Shown one piece after another: positions 22,117-31,350 of a stretch of 64,000 nucleotides of DNA. The number at the start of each line of letters is the position of its first letter. Position 1 is the first letter of the stretch. A model generated the notes under the pieces. It saw nothing but the letters and a program-made list of their open reading frames with translations, had not been told where the DNA came from and made no database searches. The stretch is from positions 183,438 to 247,437 of the forward strand of contig JALQPE010000038.1 of assembly GCA_030407315.1 (NCBI GenBank), given 5' to 3'. The position numbers and the translations under genes are program-made. This stretch comes from Asparagopsis taxiformis. Lineage: Eukaryota > Rhodophyta > Florideophyceae > Bonnemaisoniales > Bonnemaisoniaceae.

Positions 22117-23187
22117 ATGTATGCATTTGTACCCAATTTCGGGCTATCCGCCTCGCGTACGCAAGCCCCTCTGCAGACGGGCCTCAGCCATGTTTGCGCC
22201 ACGCCTATAACTTCTTCCACGATGCTCCCCGCGCCCCGTTCTTCCGTGCAAATGAGTATTGGTGGTAGGGGCATCACCCTCCAGACTCTGCGCTATACTC
22301 CAAGTACTTCGATCTCAGGAGTGGAGGATAAGGACATCATTTGTTACCAAGTTTGGAAGCAGGTGTTCGGAAATGCCTATGTTATGGAGTCAGAACGTGA
22401 GGAAGGATATGTGGCCGAGTCCATGTTCCGTGCCGGTCGCATTTCCCTCAAGGAATTTGTACGTGGCGTAGCCCAAACGTCCACTTACCGTCGTCGCTTT
22501 TTTGAGTGCTGTGGTCCATATAGAGCTGTTGAATTGAATATTAAGCATTTGTTAGGCCGTGGCCCCAACTCTCAAGCAGAGGTTTCTGAGCACGTACAGC
22601 GGATTGTTAACGAGGGTTATGAGGCTGATATCAATTCGTACATCGACTCTGTAGAGTATGAAATTGCCTTCACGCAAGACTATCTTCCGGAAATGCGCTT
22701 CAAGGGTACATACAACTCAAATGAAGAGTTCAACCGCATGTGTACTATGTATTCGTCGCCAGGCACTACCGACAAATCACTTGTTGGTAGAGCCCGCTCG
22801 ATTGGTATTGAGAACCCTAACCATGTGCTGTCACTAGACGGTGCTGGATATCCGTCGCGATTGGTTTCTAGTGTCGCAATGAATGGCACGTGTGCATTCA
22901 TTTCTGTGGCGAAGGCTATCCCGAGTCGTCCCGACCTCGAACACGGGCTTGATGGTCAAACCGTCATTCCTGCCCCGGTCATCAACGAAGACGCAGATCC
23001 TAGGAGACGTGTCGAAGTCAGTATGGGCAACTATATGTATTTGAAGGAATCTGAAATCGCAGCAATGCAAGCAGAGAAAACAGTCACTGACAAGATTGTC
23101 AGCTTTGCAGAGAGGGAGATTTTGGAGGCCAAGGCTCAAATCGCCTTATTGGAAGAGAAGATTTCCGAGCTCACCACTGTTCAGTAG
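22117..23187 (+). CDS. Plastid-targeted phycobilisome linker polypeptide
   Basis: A 356-residue protein with one PBS-linker domain at about 55-195, recognisable by the YQVWKQVFGNAYVMESER and ESMFRAGRISLKEFVRGVA segments and the following RRRFFECCGPYRAVELNIKH. Such linkers thread through phycobiliprotein hexamers and set the order of the light-harvesting rods on the thylakoid surface. Residues 1-45 lack acidic residues, are rich in Ser, Thr and Ala, and carry an early Phe (MYAFVPNFG). This suits a red-algal plastid transit peptide, so the gene is nuclear and its product imported. A long unassigned part (195-310) is followed by a coiled coil (about 312-354), which plastid-encoded linkers lack. 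Whether it is a rod, rod-core or accessory linker cannot be decided. This gene is the main evidence that the host is a red alga. Confidence 0.9.
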   Translation: MYAFVPNFGLSASRTQAPLQTGLSHVCATPITSSTMLPAPRSSVQMSIGGRGITLQTLRYTPSTSISGVEDKDIICYQVWKQVFGNAYVMESEREEGYVAESMFRAGRISLKEFVRGVAQTSTYRRRFFECCGPYRAVELNIKHLLGRGPNSQAEVSEHVQRIVNEGYEADINSYIDSVEYEIAFTQDYLPEMRFKGTYNSNEEFNRMCTMYSSPGTTDKSLVGRARSIGIENPNHVLSLDGAGYPSRLVSSVAMNGTCAFISVAKAIPSRPDLEHGLDGQTVIPAPVINEDADPRRRVEVSMGNYMYLKESEIAAMQAEKTVTDKIVSFAEREILEAKAQIALLEEKISELTTVQ

Positions 23188-23445
23188 ATTCACTTCTTAT
23201 CATAGGAACATTCCCCCTTGCACAAGATTCCTATGTCTTCAGTTGAGCTTACGCGAGTATTCTTTAACTTCTTAATTCCTAGGGGCTCGCGTTATTGGAC
23301 AGACAATAGCATGCTTGAGCCTTCGTGCGTAAAGTGTTCAATAGTTGTTTTCAGGCATACATCCCAGTCCTTCCTTTGCTCTTATCCTACTTTAATATCA
23401 TGTACCAAAGCAACGTATAGACACATACCATACCATTCGTACCGA

Positions 23446-24696
23446 CTACGCTGTTGCTGCACTTCCTCGTGTACAAAATTCTCTCCAGAGAGATCCTCCT
23501 ATCATCGTCTTTGTGATTTCCTCGCGTGTCATGAACTCTCCCTTCTCAACCTCACTCAAATTCAGGCTTATGTCCTCTTCCGAAAAATCACCCTCAGCAA
23601 CAAACGGGTGAAACAAAATTCGCTGTCCCGAGCTCCCTGGTCTGGCCGGACAAAACGGCTCGAAAGGCTGTAAAAATTCAAGGTTACGCAAGCCAAGCTC
23701 TTCTTCAACCTCTCTTCTTGCTGCCTGCAATGGGTTTTCTACGTAATCCACGACACCAGTTACAAAGGCTGAAGTGCGACCCGGGTATGTCGACTTGTTC
23801 ATGGAGCGCGTGTGGACAAAGATGCGCCCACGACTCTCCACAAGAACGGCAACTGCACGGAACAGGATGCGATGCTTTTGGGCACGAGTACGAGGTATGT
23901 GAGCTACAGTCCAACCTGCCGTTGAATCCACAACCTCCACAAATTCTTCACCTAAAGATAAGTCTATTGGGCAAAGTTGCTTCTCCAGAATGATATCACA
24001 ACGTTTGGTATCTATACTGACAGATGATGGTTGATAGCCTTTTGTATCGTACAACAAGTTTGCTTCTTTCATCGAAGATATGGTTTCGATGATGGAGGTA
24101 GTATGACCCATTTGCAAAGCTCTCTGTTCCAGAGCGGAAAGTAAGAATGAACCGATCCCACGGCCACGAAATAGTTTGTTCAAGTACAATTTCCTGATCT
24201 CAATAGTGCCTGGGCTTTCGTTTGGGGCATCATAAAAGCCTGCAGTACCAACAACAGTCGATGTTTTTGTATCTTCGACCACCCAAAATTCACCATTTGC
24301 ATATGCTCCCTCGACATTGAGGACATCGTTATCAGCAGTATGGGGGTCAAACGGAACACCATACTCATTCAAAACTTCGGAAATAACGGAAATGCAAGCG
24401 GAACGATCCTTCTCTTCCCAGGATCGAATGATGAGGTCCTCGTACGGCACACTGAATTTGACGTGCTGTGGTCTAAACTGGATTTTTTTTTCATCTGTGC
24501 CCGTCATTGGTAGAGTATTCGTCAACTCGCCTAGAATCGTGGTTTCGGACGTGACGGAGCGGGTCTTCTGGAACTGGTCAAAATTTGCGTCGGTACGAAA
24601 CAAGGGGGCATAACGAGTGCACTTTTGCTGAATTGAGCGGGTGGACGGGAAAAAAGATGAGGGAGTCGTAAAAGCGCTGCTGGTCCTAAGCGGCAT
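23446..24696 (-). CDS. GNAT acetyltransferase-Nudix hydrolase fusion, copy 1
   Basis: A 416-residue two-domain protein. Residues about 88-238 are a GNAT fold with the acetyl-CoA pyrophosphate loop RGRGIG at 177-182. Residues about 280-400 are a Nudix hydrolase with an exact Nudix box (G-X5-E-X7-REVEEELG, 314-336) and an IPP-isomerase-like lead-in (AVAVLVESRGRIFVHTRS). One half would acetylate an amine and the other would cleave a nucleoside-diphosphate-linked compound or a related substrate. The real substrates are unknown. The first 50 residues are Ser/Thr/Phe/Arg-rich without acidic residues, suggesting organelle targeting. I start it at the ATG at 24696 because the frame upstream has only a TTG. 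It is a paralogue of the gene at 26424-27689, which lies in the same orientation 1.7 kb away. It converges on the linker gene. Confidence 0.85.
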   Translation of the reverse strand: MPLRTSSAFTTPSSFFPSTRSIQQKCTRYAPLFRTDANFDQFQKTRSVTSETTILGELTNTLPMTGTDEKKIQFRPQHVKFSVPYEDLIIRSWEEKDRSACISVISEVLNEYGVPFDPHTADNDVLNVEGAYANGEFWVVEDTKTSTVVGTAGFYDAPNESPGTIEIRKLYLNKLFRGRGIGSFLLSALEQRALQMGHTTSIIETISSMKEANLLYDTKGYQPSSVSIDTKRCDIILEKQLCPIDLSLGEEFVEVVDSTAGWTVAHIPRTRAQKHRILFRAVAVLVESRGRIFVHTRSMNKSTYPGRTSAFVTGVVDYVENPLQAARREVEEELGLRNLEFLQPFEPFCPARPGSSGQRILFHPFVAEGDFSEEDISLNLSEVEKGEFMTREEITKTMIGGSLWREFCTRGSAATA

Positions 24697-26423
24697 TGTA
24701 AAAGCTTGCAAGAACAATCTTCGACACTGTTCGCTAGAGGCAACCCGTGAGCATCATGGCTTATATAAATCTAATTGCTATAGTATTGCAAATGCGTTTC
24801 ACGTCAAAGTTTGCCCCAAACGAGCCAGTAAAGACGAAACAGGTAACTGCCTACCTTTCTGGACAGGGTGCTTCATCGGGCGCAAATATTTATGTCACCC
24901 TATCTGGATGCCAACCAATGTTATCATACAGTGTAGAAGCCACCTCTCATGGCCAAAAGATCGGACATCATCGCTCTAGCTAGACAGGTTCAATATTCGA
25001 TATTTGATCGTGACATCTGCTTTCTTGATTAAAATTTGCAATACGGTGTTCTTTTCTGGAAGCATTCAGCACTGAAACAGCGCAAGCAATTTCGGACTGG
25101 CCAGCTTGGGGAGAGTCAGAGGGTGGAGATTTGCAACGAATGTGTACAATTTTGATATCTCCGTCTGAGGTCAAGTGCATCAGAATAATGACATCTATGT
25201 GGAAGAACCGAGGTTTCCTACCCGTTCATATGTCTCGCGAAATTTAGCGGTAAATGGATAATCTACACCTTGTAAACCTTCAAGACTTGGTTCCAATGAA
25301 TATAGTTCGTTTGCTTGATTGTATTCCGCAGAGAATGGTTCACTTAAGACTGATTGTGGGCGTGACAGAAAGGGGCGTGCGATGATGTATCCCTCAGACG
25401 AATACGTAGTTCATTGCTGGAAATGGATATTCCAATTTGTTTCATTGAAACAAGAGATCTATGAGTTGGATTTTTTTGAAAAATCAGTCTACCCTGGTAC
25501 TTCGCAGTAGTGCGCGAGGCTCTATGAATAGACAATAGGGGATTTGGATATTCTTCGAGACTGCATGGTGAACGTGGTTAGTGGACATTTTCCGAGTCCT
25601 GACACTCGCTGAGCATAACACCATACCCAGTAGACCAAAGTGCTGAATCAATAGTACTCCAACAATGCCCCTCCTGTTATTGGAGAGAGAGCTAGCTCGA
25701 TTTGATTAGAAGCATGTTTGAAATATTCATGTAAACTTTAAGAGCGCTTGCATACGATCATGCAAAACCATTTTAGTGACTAGCTCATACAATGGACAAC
25801 TGTCCCTCTAATTTCGCCGATGAGGTCAGATTGATCGGGTTTGAGTGGATGCAATCGCCCGGGACGTGCGCTGACACACCTGTAAGCCATATTCCAGATC
25901 ATAGATTATGAGGTCACCCTTGGCCTCATATGAGGCCGAGAAAATTGGCCAAAAATTACGAAAAAACAGCCTTTGTTCTGGCAGTTCAACTTCAAAACTT
26001 TTTTTTGCAACTTTTCTGCGTTTAATGGTGTTCAGGAAGCCATAAAGATAGAAGAACCGATGAAGTTATCCAGCGGCTACAAAGTTTGACTTTCTCACAA
26101 TGTTCAGCCCTGCCAAACCATGAAACTCGCTGAGACGTCTTTCCGACAAAAAAGTTTTCCATCTCAGAAGAAATTTACATTACTATTAGGGTGGTAAAAA
26201 GTGGCCTCATATGAGGTCACTTGTCCGATAGACACTAGCTGAGACCTGCCTGGCTCTGGCTACCAGAATTTCGGTGCATCAGATTCGCGCGCGCCAGCGC
26301 GTAAAAGGCACTTGTATCACATTAACAATTCGCATCATATTTTTTGAGAAAGACATGAACACCCCGAAATAAAATAGCTGCGCCGCATGAGCTGTGACCA
26401 AGTAAACTCGAGATTCCATGAAC
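24697..26423. other. Spacer between the two GNAT-Nudix paralogues
   Basis: About 1.7 kb with no credible gene. It holds the copy 1 promoter and, between 25900 and 26220, two CCTCATATGAGG palindromes about 280 bases apart that may mark a small degenerate insertion. Confidence 0.4.
25922..26217. repeat. Pair of CCTCATATGAGG palindromes
   Basis: GGCCTCATATGAGGCC at 25922-25937 is a perfect 16-bp palindrome. Its 12-bp core recurs at 26206-26217 in the context GTGGCCTCATATGAGGTCAC, and ATGAGGTCAC also lies just before the first one. They may be ends of a short non-autonomous element, or repeated binding sites. Confidence 0.35.
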
Positions 26424-27689
26424 CTACCACGGCACTTGCCGTGCGCAAAATTCTCTCCAGAGAGATCCTCCTATCTTCGATGCTATGATTTCCTGGCGTG
26501 TCATGAACTCTCCCTTCTCAACCTCATTCAAATTCAGGCATATGTGCTCTTCTAGAAAATCACTCTTAGCAACAAACGGGTGAAACAAAATTCGCTTTCC
26601 AGAACTCCTTGGTCCACCCGGACAAAATGGCTCGAAGGGTTGTAAATATTCAAGGTTGCACAAGCCAAGCTCTTCTTCAACCTCTCTTCTTGCTGTCTGC
26701 AACGGGTTTTCTAGGTATTTCACAACACCAGTTACAAGCACTGAAATGCGATCCGGGTATGTCGACTTGTTCATGGAGCGCGTGTGGACAAAGATGCGCC
26801 CACGACTCTCCACAAGAACGGCAACTGCACGGAACAGGATGCGATGCTTTTGGGCACGAGTACGAGGTATGTGAGCTACAGTCCAACCTGCCGTTGAATC
26901 CACAACCTCCACAAAGTCTTCACCTATGGATAAGTCGATTGGACGAAGCTGCTTCTCAAAAATAATATCAGCTCGAGGTGCCTCGTTTCCAAATGTAGTT
27001 CGATAGCCTTTAGCTAGATACAAATTATTTGCTTCCTCCAGCCATGAGATTGTTTCAATGAAGGCCGTGGTATAACCCATTTGCATCGCTCTCTGCTCGA
27101 GAGCAGAAAGCAGGAATGAACCGAGTCCACGGCCACGAAATAGTTTGTTCAAGTAGAATTTCCTAATCGTAATAGCACCTGGCCCTTTTCGGGGAAGAGC
27201 CTTGAAGCCGGCAGTACCAACAATGGCCGATGTTTTTGTATCTTCCACAACCCAAAGTTCTCCATGCTTGAATTCCTCCTCCACGTGAAGGATGTCGTTA
27301 TCCGTAGTAAATGGGTCGAAAGGAACGCCGAGCTCCTTCAATACGATTGCAACAAGCGCAATACAGGCAGTCCGATCCTTGCTTTCCCAGGATCGGATAA
27401 CCACGTCCTCGTATGGTACACTGAACTTGGCATGTTGCGGTCTGATTGAGCAAGATTTATAGTCTGTGTTTGTGAAAGTCGGAGGCGGAGCGTTTGTTTT
27501 CTCGCTCAGAGTCATTTGATGGGAAGTGATAGAGCAGGATGTCCGTGGACGATTGAACTTGGCAGGAAGGCAATATAAGTGTGCAGAACGAGAGCACTTT
27601 TGCAGAATCGAGGGAGTTTGAGGAATAAGCGATGAGAGATTCACAAACGTGAAGATATCACACCCAGAAGTTTTGGTGTCGTGGAACAT
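26424..27689 (-). CDS. GNAT acetyltransferase-Nudix hydrolase fusion, copy 2
   Basis: A 421-residue paralogue of the protein at 23446-24696, with the same domain order. The GNAT domain has its acyl-CoA loop RGRGLG at 186-191, and the Nudix box at 321-343 (GVVKYLENPLQTARREVEEE) keeps all signature residues. The two copies share an identical protein block around EVVDSTAGWTVAHIPRTRAQ and are identical over 163 bases there. The N-terminal 75 residues and the GNAT half have diverged more, which could change targeting or substrate. I start at the ATG at 27689; the frame upstream offers only a GTG. The N-terminus (MFHDTKTSGCDIFTFVNLSS) is less clearly a transit peptide than that of copy 1. Both genes appear intact, so both are probably expressed. 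Confidence 0.84.
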   Translation of the reverse strand: MFHDTKTSGCDIFTFVNLSSLIPQTPSILQKCSRSAHLYCLPAKFNRPRTSCSITSHQMTLSEKTNAPPPTFTNTDYKSCSIRPQHAKFSVPYEDVVIRSWESKDRTACIALVAIVLKELGVPFDPFTTDNDILHVEEEFKHGELWVVEDTKTSAIVGTAGFKALPRKGPGAITIRKFYLNKLFRGRGLGSFLLSALEQRAMQMGYTTAFIETISWLEEANNLYLAKGYRTTFGNEAPRADIIFEKQLRPIDLSIGEDFVEVVDSTAGWTVAHIPRTRAQKHRILFRAVAVLVESRGRIFVHTRSMNKSTYPDRISVLVTGVVKYLENPLQTARREVEEELGLCNLEYLQPFEPFCPGGPRSSGKRILFHPFVAKSDFLEEHICLNLNEVEKGEFMTRQEIIASKIGGSLWREFCARQVPW

Positions 27690-28602
27690 TGTGAAGAAGA
27701 TGACCGACAGCACTCTTGCTGCTAGTACACGGAAAGTGGTGATATACGCTGGGTAAAACTAGGTTCCACAACTCTGTCTTCCATTTCACAAAGGTTGAAT
27801 TATACAACCTACCACCTGACTGCATGGAAAAGGGTCTTTCATCATCTAGATCTCGTGATGCCACTTTCTCAACTGTTGTTTGCGATCTGTTTTCAAGGCG
27901 GTACAGATTCTGTTGCACTAGAGCATCTCTCCGGTGTCTAAATGCTAATTGGTTTCGAGAAGATAGGACATTGAATTTTCTTCCCTCATTGGCCATTTCA
28001 TTATTTTTCATAACATGCGTAGTACAAAACGCACCTCGCAGTGCATAGCTTTGCAAAAGTTGAGGGGTGTCTTATAATTACTGTCCGCACTGTACTCCGT
28101 GTAGAACAGAGCAAGAAGATTAACGGATTCGTTATTTTGGAGCGCCTTCTGTAAAGTATCCACAAAGGTACAGACTGGTAACCTACAATTTCAAACAAGA
28201 AAATGAGCCCCCACACACGAGCTTTCCGAAGTCCCCGAAGCATGTAGCGATGTCTGCAGCCAGGCTGTCCTTCGATATGGACTCTCGAGGTCACCATTTG
28301 AAAGTCGTCAGGTGGGACTCAGTTGTGCAATGTCATCAGCTGCACCGAAAGAACACCGAAAACTGGAAAATATATTTAATTAATTTAGTGTAATACTTTT
28401 TTTCTACTAGATCTCGTAGCTTGTGGTAATTCCTTGCCTCACGTCTCTCATGTGGGACAAGTCGTCTGCATGTACTATGGTCGCAAGTGACCTCCTCTAC
28501 TACTAGCTATCCACCAAATTTTCGCTGACAGGCGGTTGGTTTCAATTGTTGCAGCTGCGCTGTCTCCTCCTGTTCTATCCCGCTCTTTGGGCAACTGCAA
28601 CG
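27690..28602. promoter_or_regulatory. Divergent region between GNAT-Nudix copy 2 and the spliced GNAT gene
   Basis: About 910 bases. A 132-codon minus-strand frame (27658-28056) overlaps the start of copy 2, begins with a non-ATG codon and has no recognisable domain, so I leave it out. Nothing else was recognised. Confidence 0.35.
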
Positions 28603-29348
28603 ATGCCCACGGCCCATGCTACCGCATTTTGTTTTCATTATGGTGCTTTCCAACGTGTGAGGCAGCGTCAGCCTCGAATATGCGCCCTTCGAGCAAACGC
28701 CTCGGACACTTCTAGTAATGGCTCCGTCAATATCTTCAAGTACAAGAGCCAACGTTCTGCCATTTCTATGGATAGAAATGACATTAGCGGCAGGGAAGTG
28801 AATGAATTGATGGTGAAAGCAGGTAAATCGGTATGCTTTAAAAACTACAACAAACAACCGCAACTATCACTAGACTTGATTCTCTAACACTTTTGTTGAC
28901 CACACTTATGCTCAGAAACGAGACGAAGCCAAATGGGATAAAGCACTTGATGGGAGTTTTGCTATTGTGTTTGCGCGATTAATCGAGAATCGCCGACTTG
29001 TGGCGTTTGCTAGGGCAACGTCAGATCGCGCATTAAACGGCACAATATGGGATGTCGTGGCAGACCCGATGCTTCCTGATGAGGTAAGTCTATGTCTTCT
29101 TTTTGTTCAATACCAATTCCAGTCTCGCAAGCTGACCCAAAACTTTGATTGCACATCAGAACTTGATGAAACGTAACATCGTCAGATTCTTGCTTAAGGA
29201 GCTACGAAGGTCAGTTCCGGGTTGTAGCATAGCATTGTTTTCTCCCAACGATGACACATCGTTCTTTGAAGGCCTTGATTTCGTGGCAGATCCGGATGGT
29301 ATCAAGGGCATGGCATTATTTGATGAATCAAAGGGTTCATTTCTGTAG
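28603..29348 (+). CDS. Plastid-type GNAT acetyltransferase, three exons
   Basis: Exons at 28603-28830, 28916-29083 and 29160-29348 join in phase 0 to give 194 residues. The first 42 residues (MPTAHATAFCFHYGAF, then Arg-rich) look like a plastid transit peptide. The mature part matches the plant and algal plastid GNAT group that includes NSI and serotonin N-acetyltransferase, through KYKSQRSAISMDRNDIS, RLVAFARATSDRALNGTIWD and the ending FEGLDFVADPDGIKGMAL. These enzymes acetylate protein lysines, N-termini or arylamines in the plastid. The usual R/Q-X2-G-X-G/A acyl-CoA loop after DVVADP is not seen; the sequence there is MLPDENLMKRNIVRFLL across the second splice. The substrate is therefore uncertain. 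It is the only gene here with clear introns and converges on the S1 gene with 50 bases between stops. Confidence 0.78.
28831..28915 (+). other. Intron 1 of the GNAT gene
   Basis: 85 bases from GTATGC to CTCAG, phase 0. Removing it joins KAGKS to KRDEAKW, restoring a conserved block that is out of frame in the genomic sequence. Confidence 0.75.
29084..29159 (+). other. Intron 2 of the GNAT gene
   Basis: 76 bases with a consensus donor GTAAGT and acceptor ATCAG, phase 0, joining LPDE to NLMKRN. Confidence 0.8.
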
Positions 29349-29398
29349 ATTACAAGCATATATCAAGCGCTCTATGAAAGTACCGTGTTCCTATTTAC

Positions 29399-30471
29399 CT
29401 ATGCACCATCGCGCGGTTCCTTTCCATAGTTTCCAATAGCCCTTGCTGCACTTTCTCTGCGTTCAACCTTGTTGCGATATTCGGGTCGCCTTGTAGAACT
29501 ACTATCTAACACCGCTTTTTGTCTGGGTGCACGTTGCGTCAATTGCTCAAGGTTTTTCCAGCTCAGTGGTCGTCTCTGTCTTGAGCCGCCCCCATCCCTT
29601 CCTTTACTCGACACCCACTCCCCCTGCGAAAGGTCGTTCAACCACATCGAATCTCGTGAACGCGCTTCTTGACGTATGCGTGTATTCTTGCGTGGACCTT
29701 CGTCCTTGGGTAAGATGCGACGTACGGCACTATTCTTTGACACGAGAATTCGCGTTAACAGTCTGAGGTAGGCCAGTCGTTCCTTCCCAGAGCCTCCTCC
29801 ACTCCTTTTCCACGCTTCATCGATACCAACCAGATTGGCTACGCAGAATAGAAACCCTCCATAGCTAGAGACGACAGGATTTAGATCCAAGCCTGGAGAA
29901 TGTGTGGATAATCTTTTCTCAGACGACATGCTGAGCAGAATAAAAGGAGCATAAGACCCTAGAACGGGGTTGTCGAGTGCTACGACATGGTGCCGCGGGG
30001 TAAATGCATCCATTCCAAGCACCTTTACGCTTGCACCTCCCTTCTTGAAAGAAGCAAATCTACCATGAATGATGCACGGTGCAGAAGTGGACACCTTTGT
30101 CAATAATTCATATCGCTCTGCGAGAAGGGAGGGAAGCTCAGAGCGCCTCTCAAAATCGAATACAGGTTCATTGAAATCATCCTCAAGCTCGAGAAGAGGC
30201 ATTGCCACTTCATCCCCAATGTTCGACGAACCGACTATTTCCTTTGCTGTAAAAGGCGCTTCTGATTTCAGTCCAAAGTCAACTATATAAACCTGCTAGA
30301 GGAAGATCGTGGTCGGCGTTGACCAACAAGCTGACCTTTTACGACATCGCCAGGTTGCAATGGGGCGCTCTCGACACTGTTTCGATACAGATCGGCGAAA
30401 CAAGTTGAAAGGTAACGCTGTTCGAGCTGAACTCTCCTGAGGTGTGCAGTTCTTTGAACAAGACGATACAT
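29399..30471 (-). CDS. S1-domain protein, mitochondrial bS1m/MRPS28-like (tentative)
   Basis: Starts at the ATG at 30471. The first about 30 residues (MYRLVQRTAHLRRVQLEQRY) are Arg-rich and amphipathic, a good mitochondrial presequence. An OB/S1 fold follows: PGDVVKGQLV in one frame, then VYIVDFGLKSEAP and a long strand region in a second frame down to the stop at 29399. VYIVDFG followed by a GDEVAMPLLELEDDF strand resembles the S1 domain of mitochondrial small-subunit protein bS1m (MRPS28). The frame change at about 30293 could be an unusually short intron (30342-30293, GTAAAA to CTAGCAG, 50 bases, giving 340 residues) or a missing base. If it is an intron, part of the first S1 strand is lost, so the missing base may be likelier. 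The C-terminal 130 residues are Arg/Ser-rich and unassigned. Confidence 0.5.
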
Positions 30472-30657
30472 TGCTGCAAACGCCGAAACGTTAACAAATA
30501 AATGATGAGCAGGGTGATCACACGGGCTTCGATGATGGAACCGTGTGCGGTTTGACACAGAAAATGGGTTCCGTTTCAGGGCAATCAGCAGTTCTGCACG
30601 ACGGCAGAAAAGTGCGTTTAAAAAATTTGTAGAAAGCTCAAAATACGGGGATGATCT

Positions 30658-30855
30658 ATGGCACCAGCGGCTGCAGACGACGCCGACTACTCCTGTTCAA
30701 CATTTGTGTCAAACTCCATTCAGCCAGAAACATATCCAGAGTTCCCTCCAACTTCACGGGTTCTGGTTTCAGCGACTAACTTATTCGTCATCATATTCGT
30801 TTTCGTCTTTTGGGCAGAGCCAAGTTTATTTGAGAAAGAGGACCACCCCTCCTAG
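30658..30855 (+). CDS. Possible small single-span membrane protein
   Basis: A 65-codon ATG frame with a clear hydrophobic span (VLVSATNLFVIIFVFVFW) near its C-terminus and an acidic N-terminus. I do not recognise it. A different frame directly upstream (about 30560-30655, FRAISSSARRQKSAFKKFV) also looks protein-like and meets this one by a one-base shift at about 30657, so the true protein may be longer and start further left. No ATG is visible in that upstream frame. Confidence 0.3.
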   Translation: MAPAAADDADYSCSTFVSNSIQPETYPEFPPTSRVLVSATNLFVIIFVFVFWAEPSLFEKEDHPS

Positions 30856-31350
30856 ACAACGTCAGTCCCATCGTGAATCAGATCACTGTTGATGGAGGTA
30901 CCACCTCATGCCATTATCGCCTTTGGAGCATCTGGTGAACACAAGATAGAGCTTGCTCATCATACTGCCAGTCGCAAGACTTCCACTGTGAGCGGCTCAT
31001 CAAGTAACGTTGCATTCCGTACGAAGAATACGATATGCAATTGAGCTTCTTAAATATCAGCCGGTGCTACTTCAACAACTACATTCTCTTTCTACAGGAT
31101 ATTGGCATCTACCAATATACCATTACACAAGCAAGTGGTGGGTAATAAGCCTTTACATTATGGTCTATTGTGCGAACAATTACCCTGGTGTATTTGGAAG
31201 TTACAATGTCTTTCCATATTGCTCGACGGTATGTATCGAGGACTGACACCCCATGTCAAGCGCAAGAGTTCCTTATGTACAAGTGGCTCACTTACAATTG
31301 GTTACAAGTTGGCGCTAGTCCACTGTTCAGCGCCCGATGTTGCCATGGGC
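30856..31350. other. Spacer downstream of the KH-domain gene
   Basis: About 500 bases with no recognisable feature other than the probable 3' UTR of the KH gene. Confidence 0.35.
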
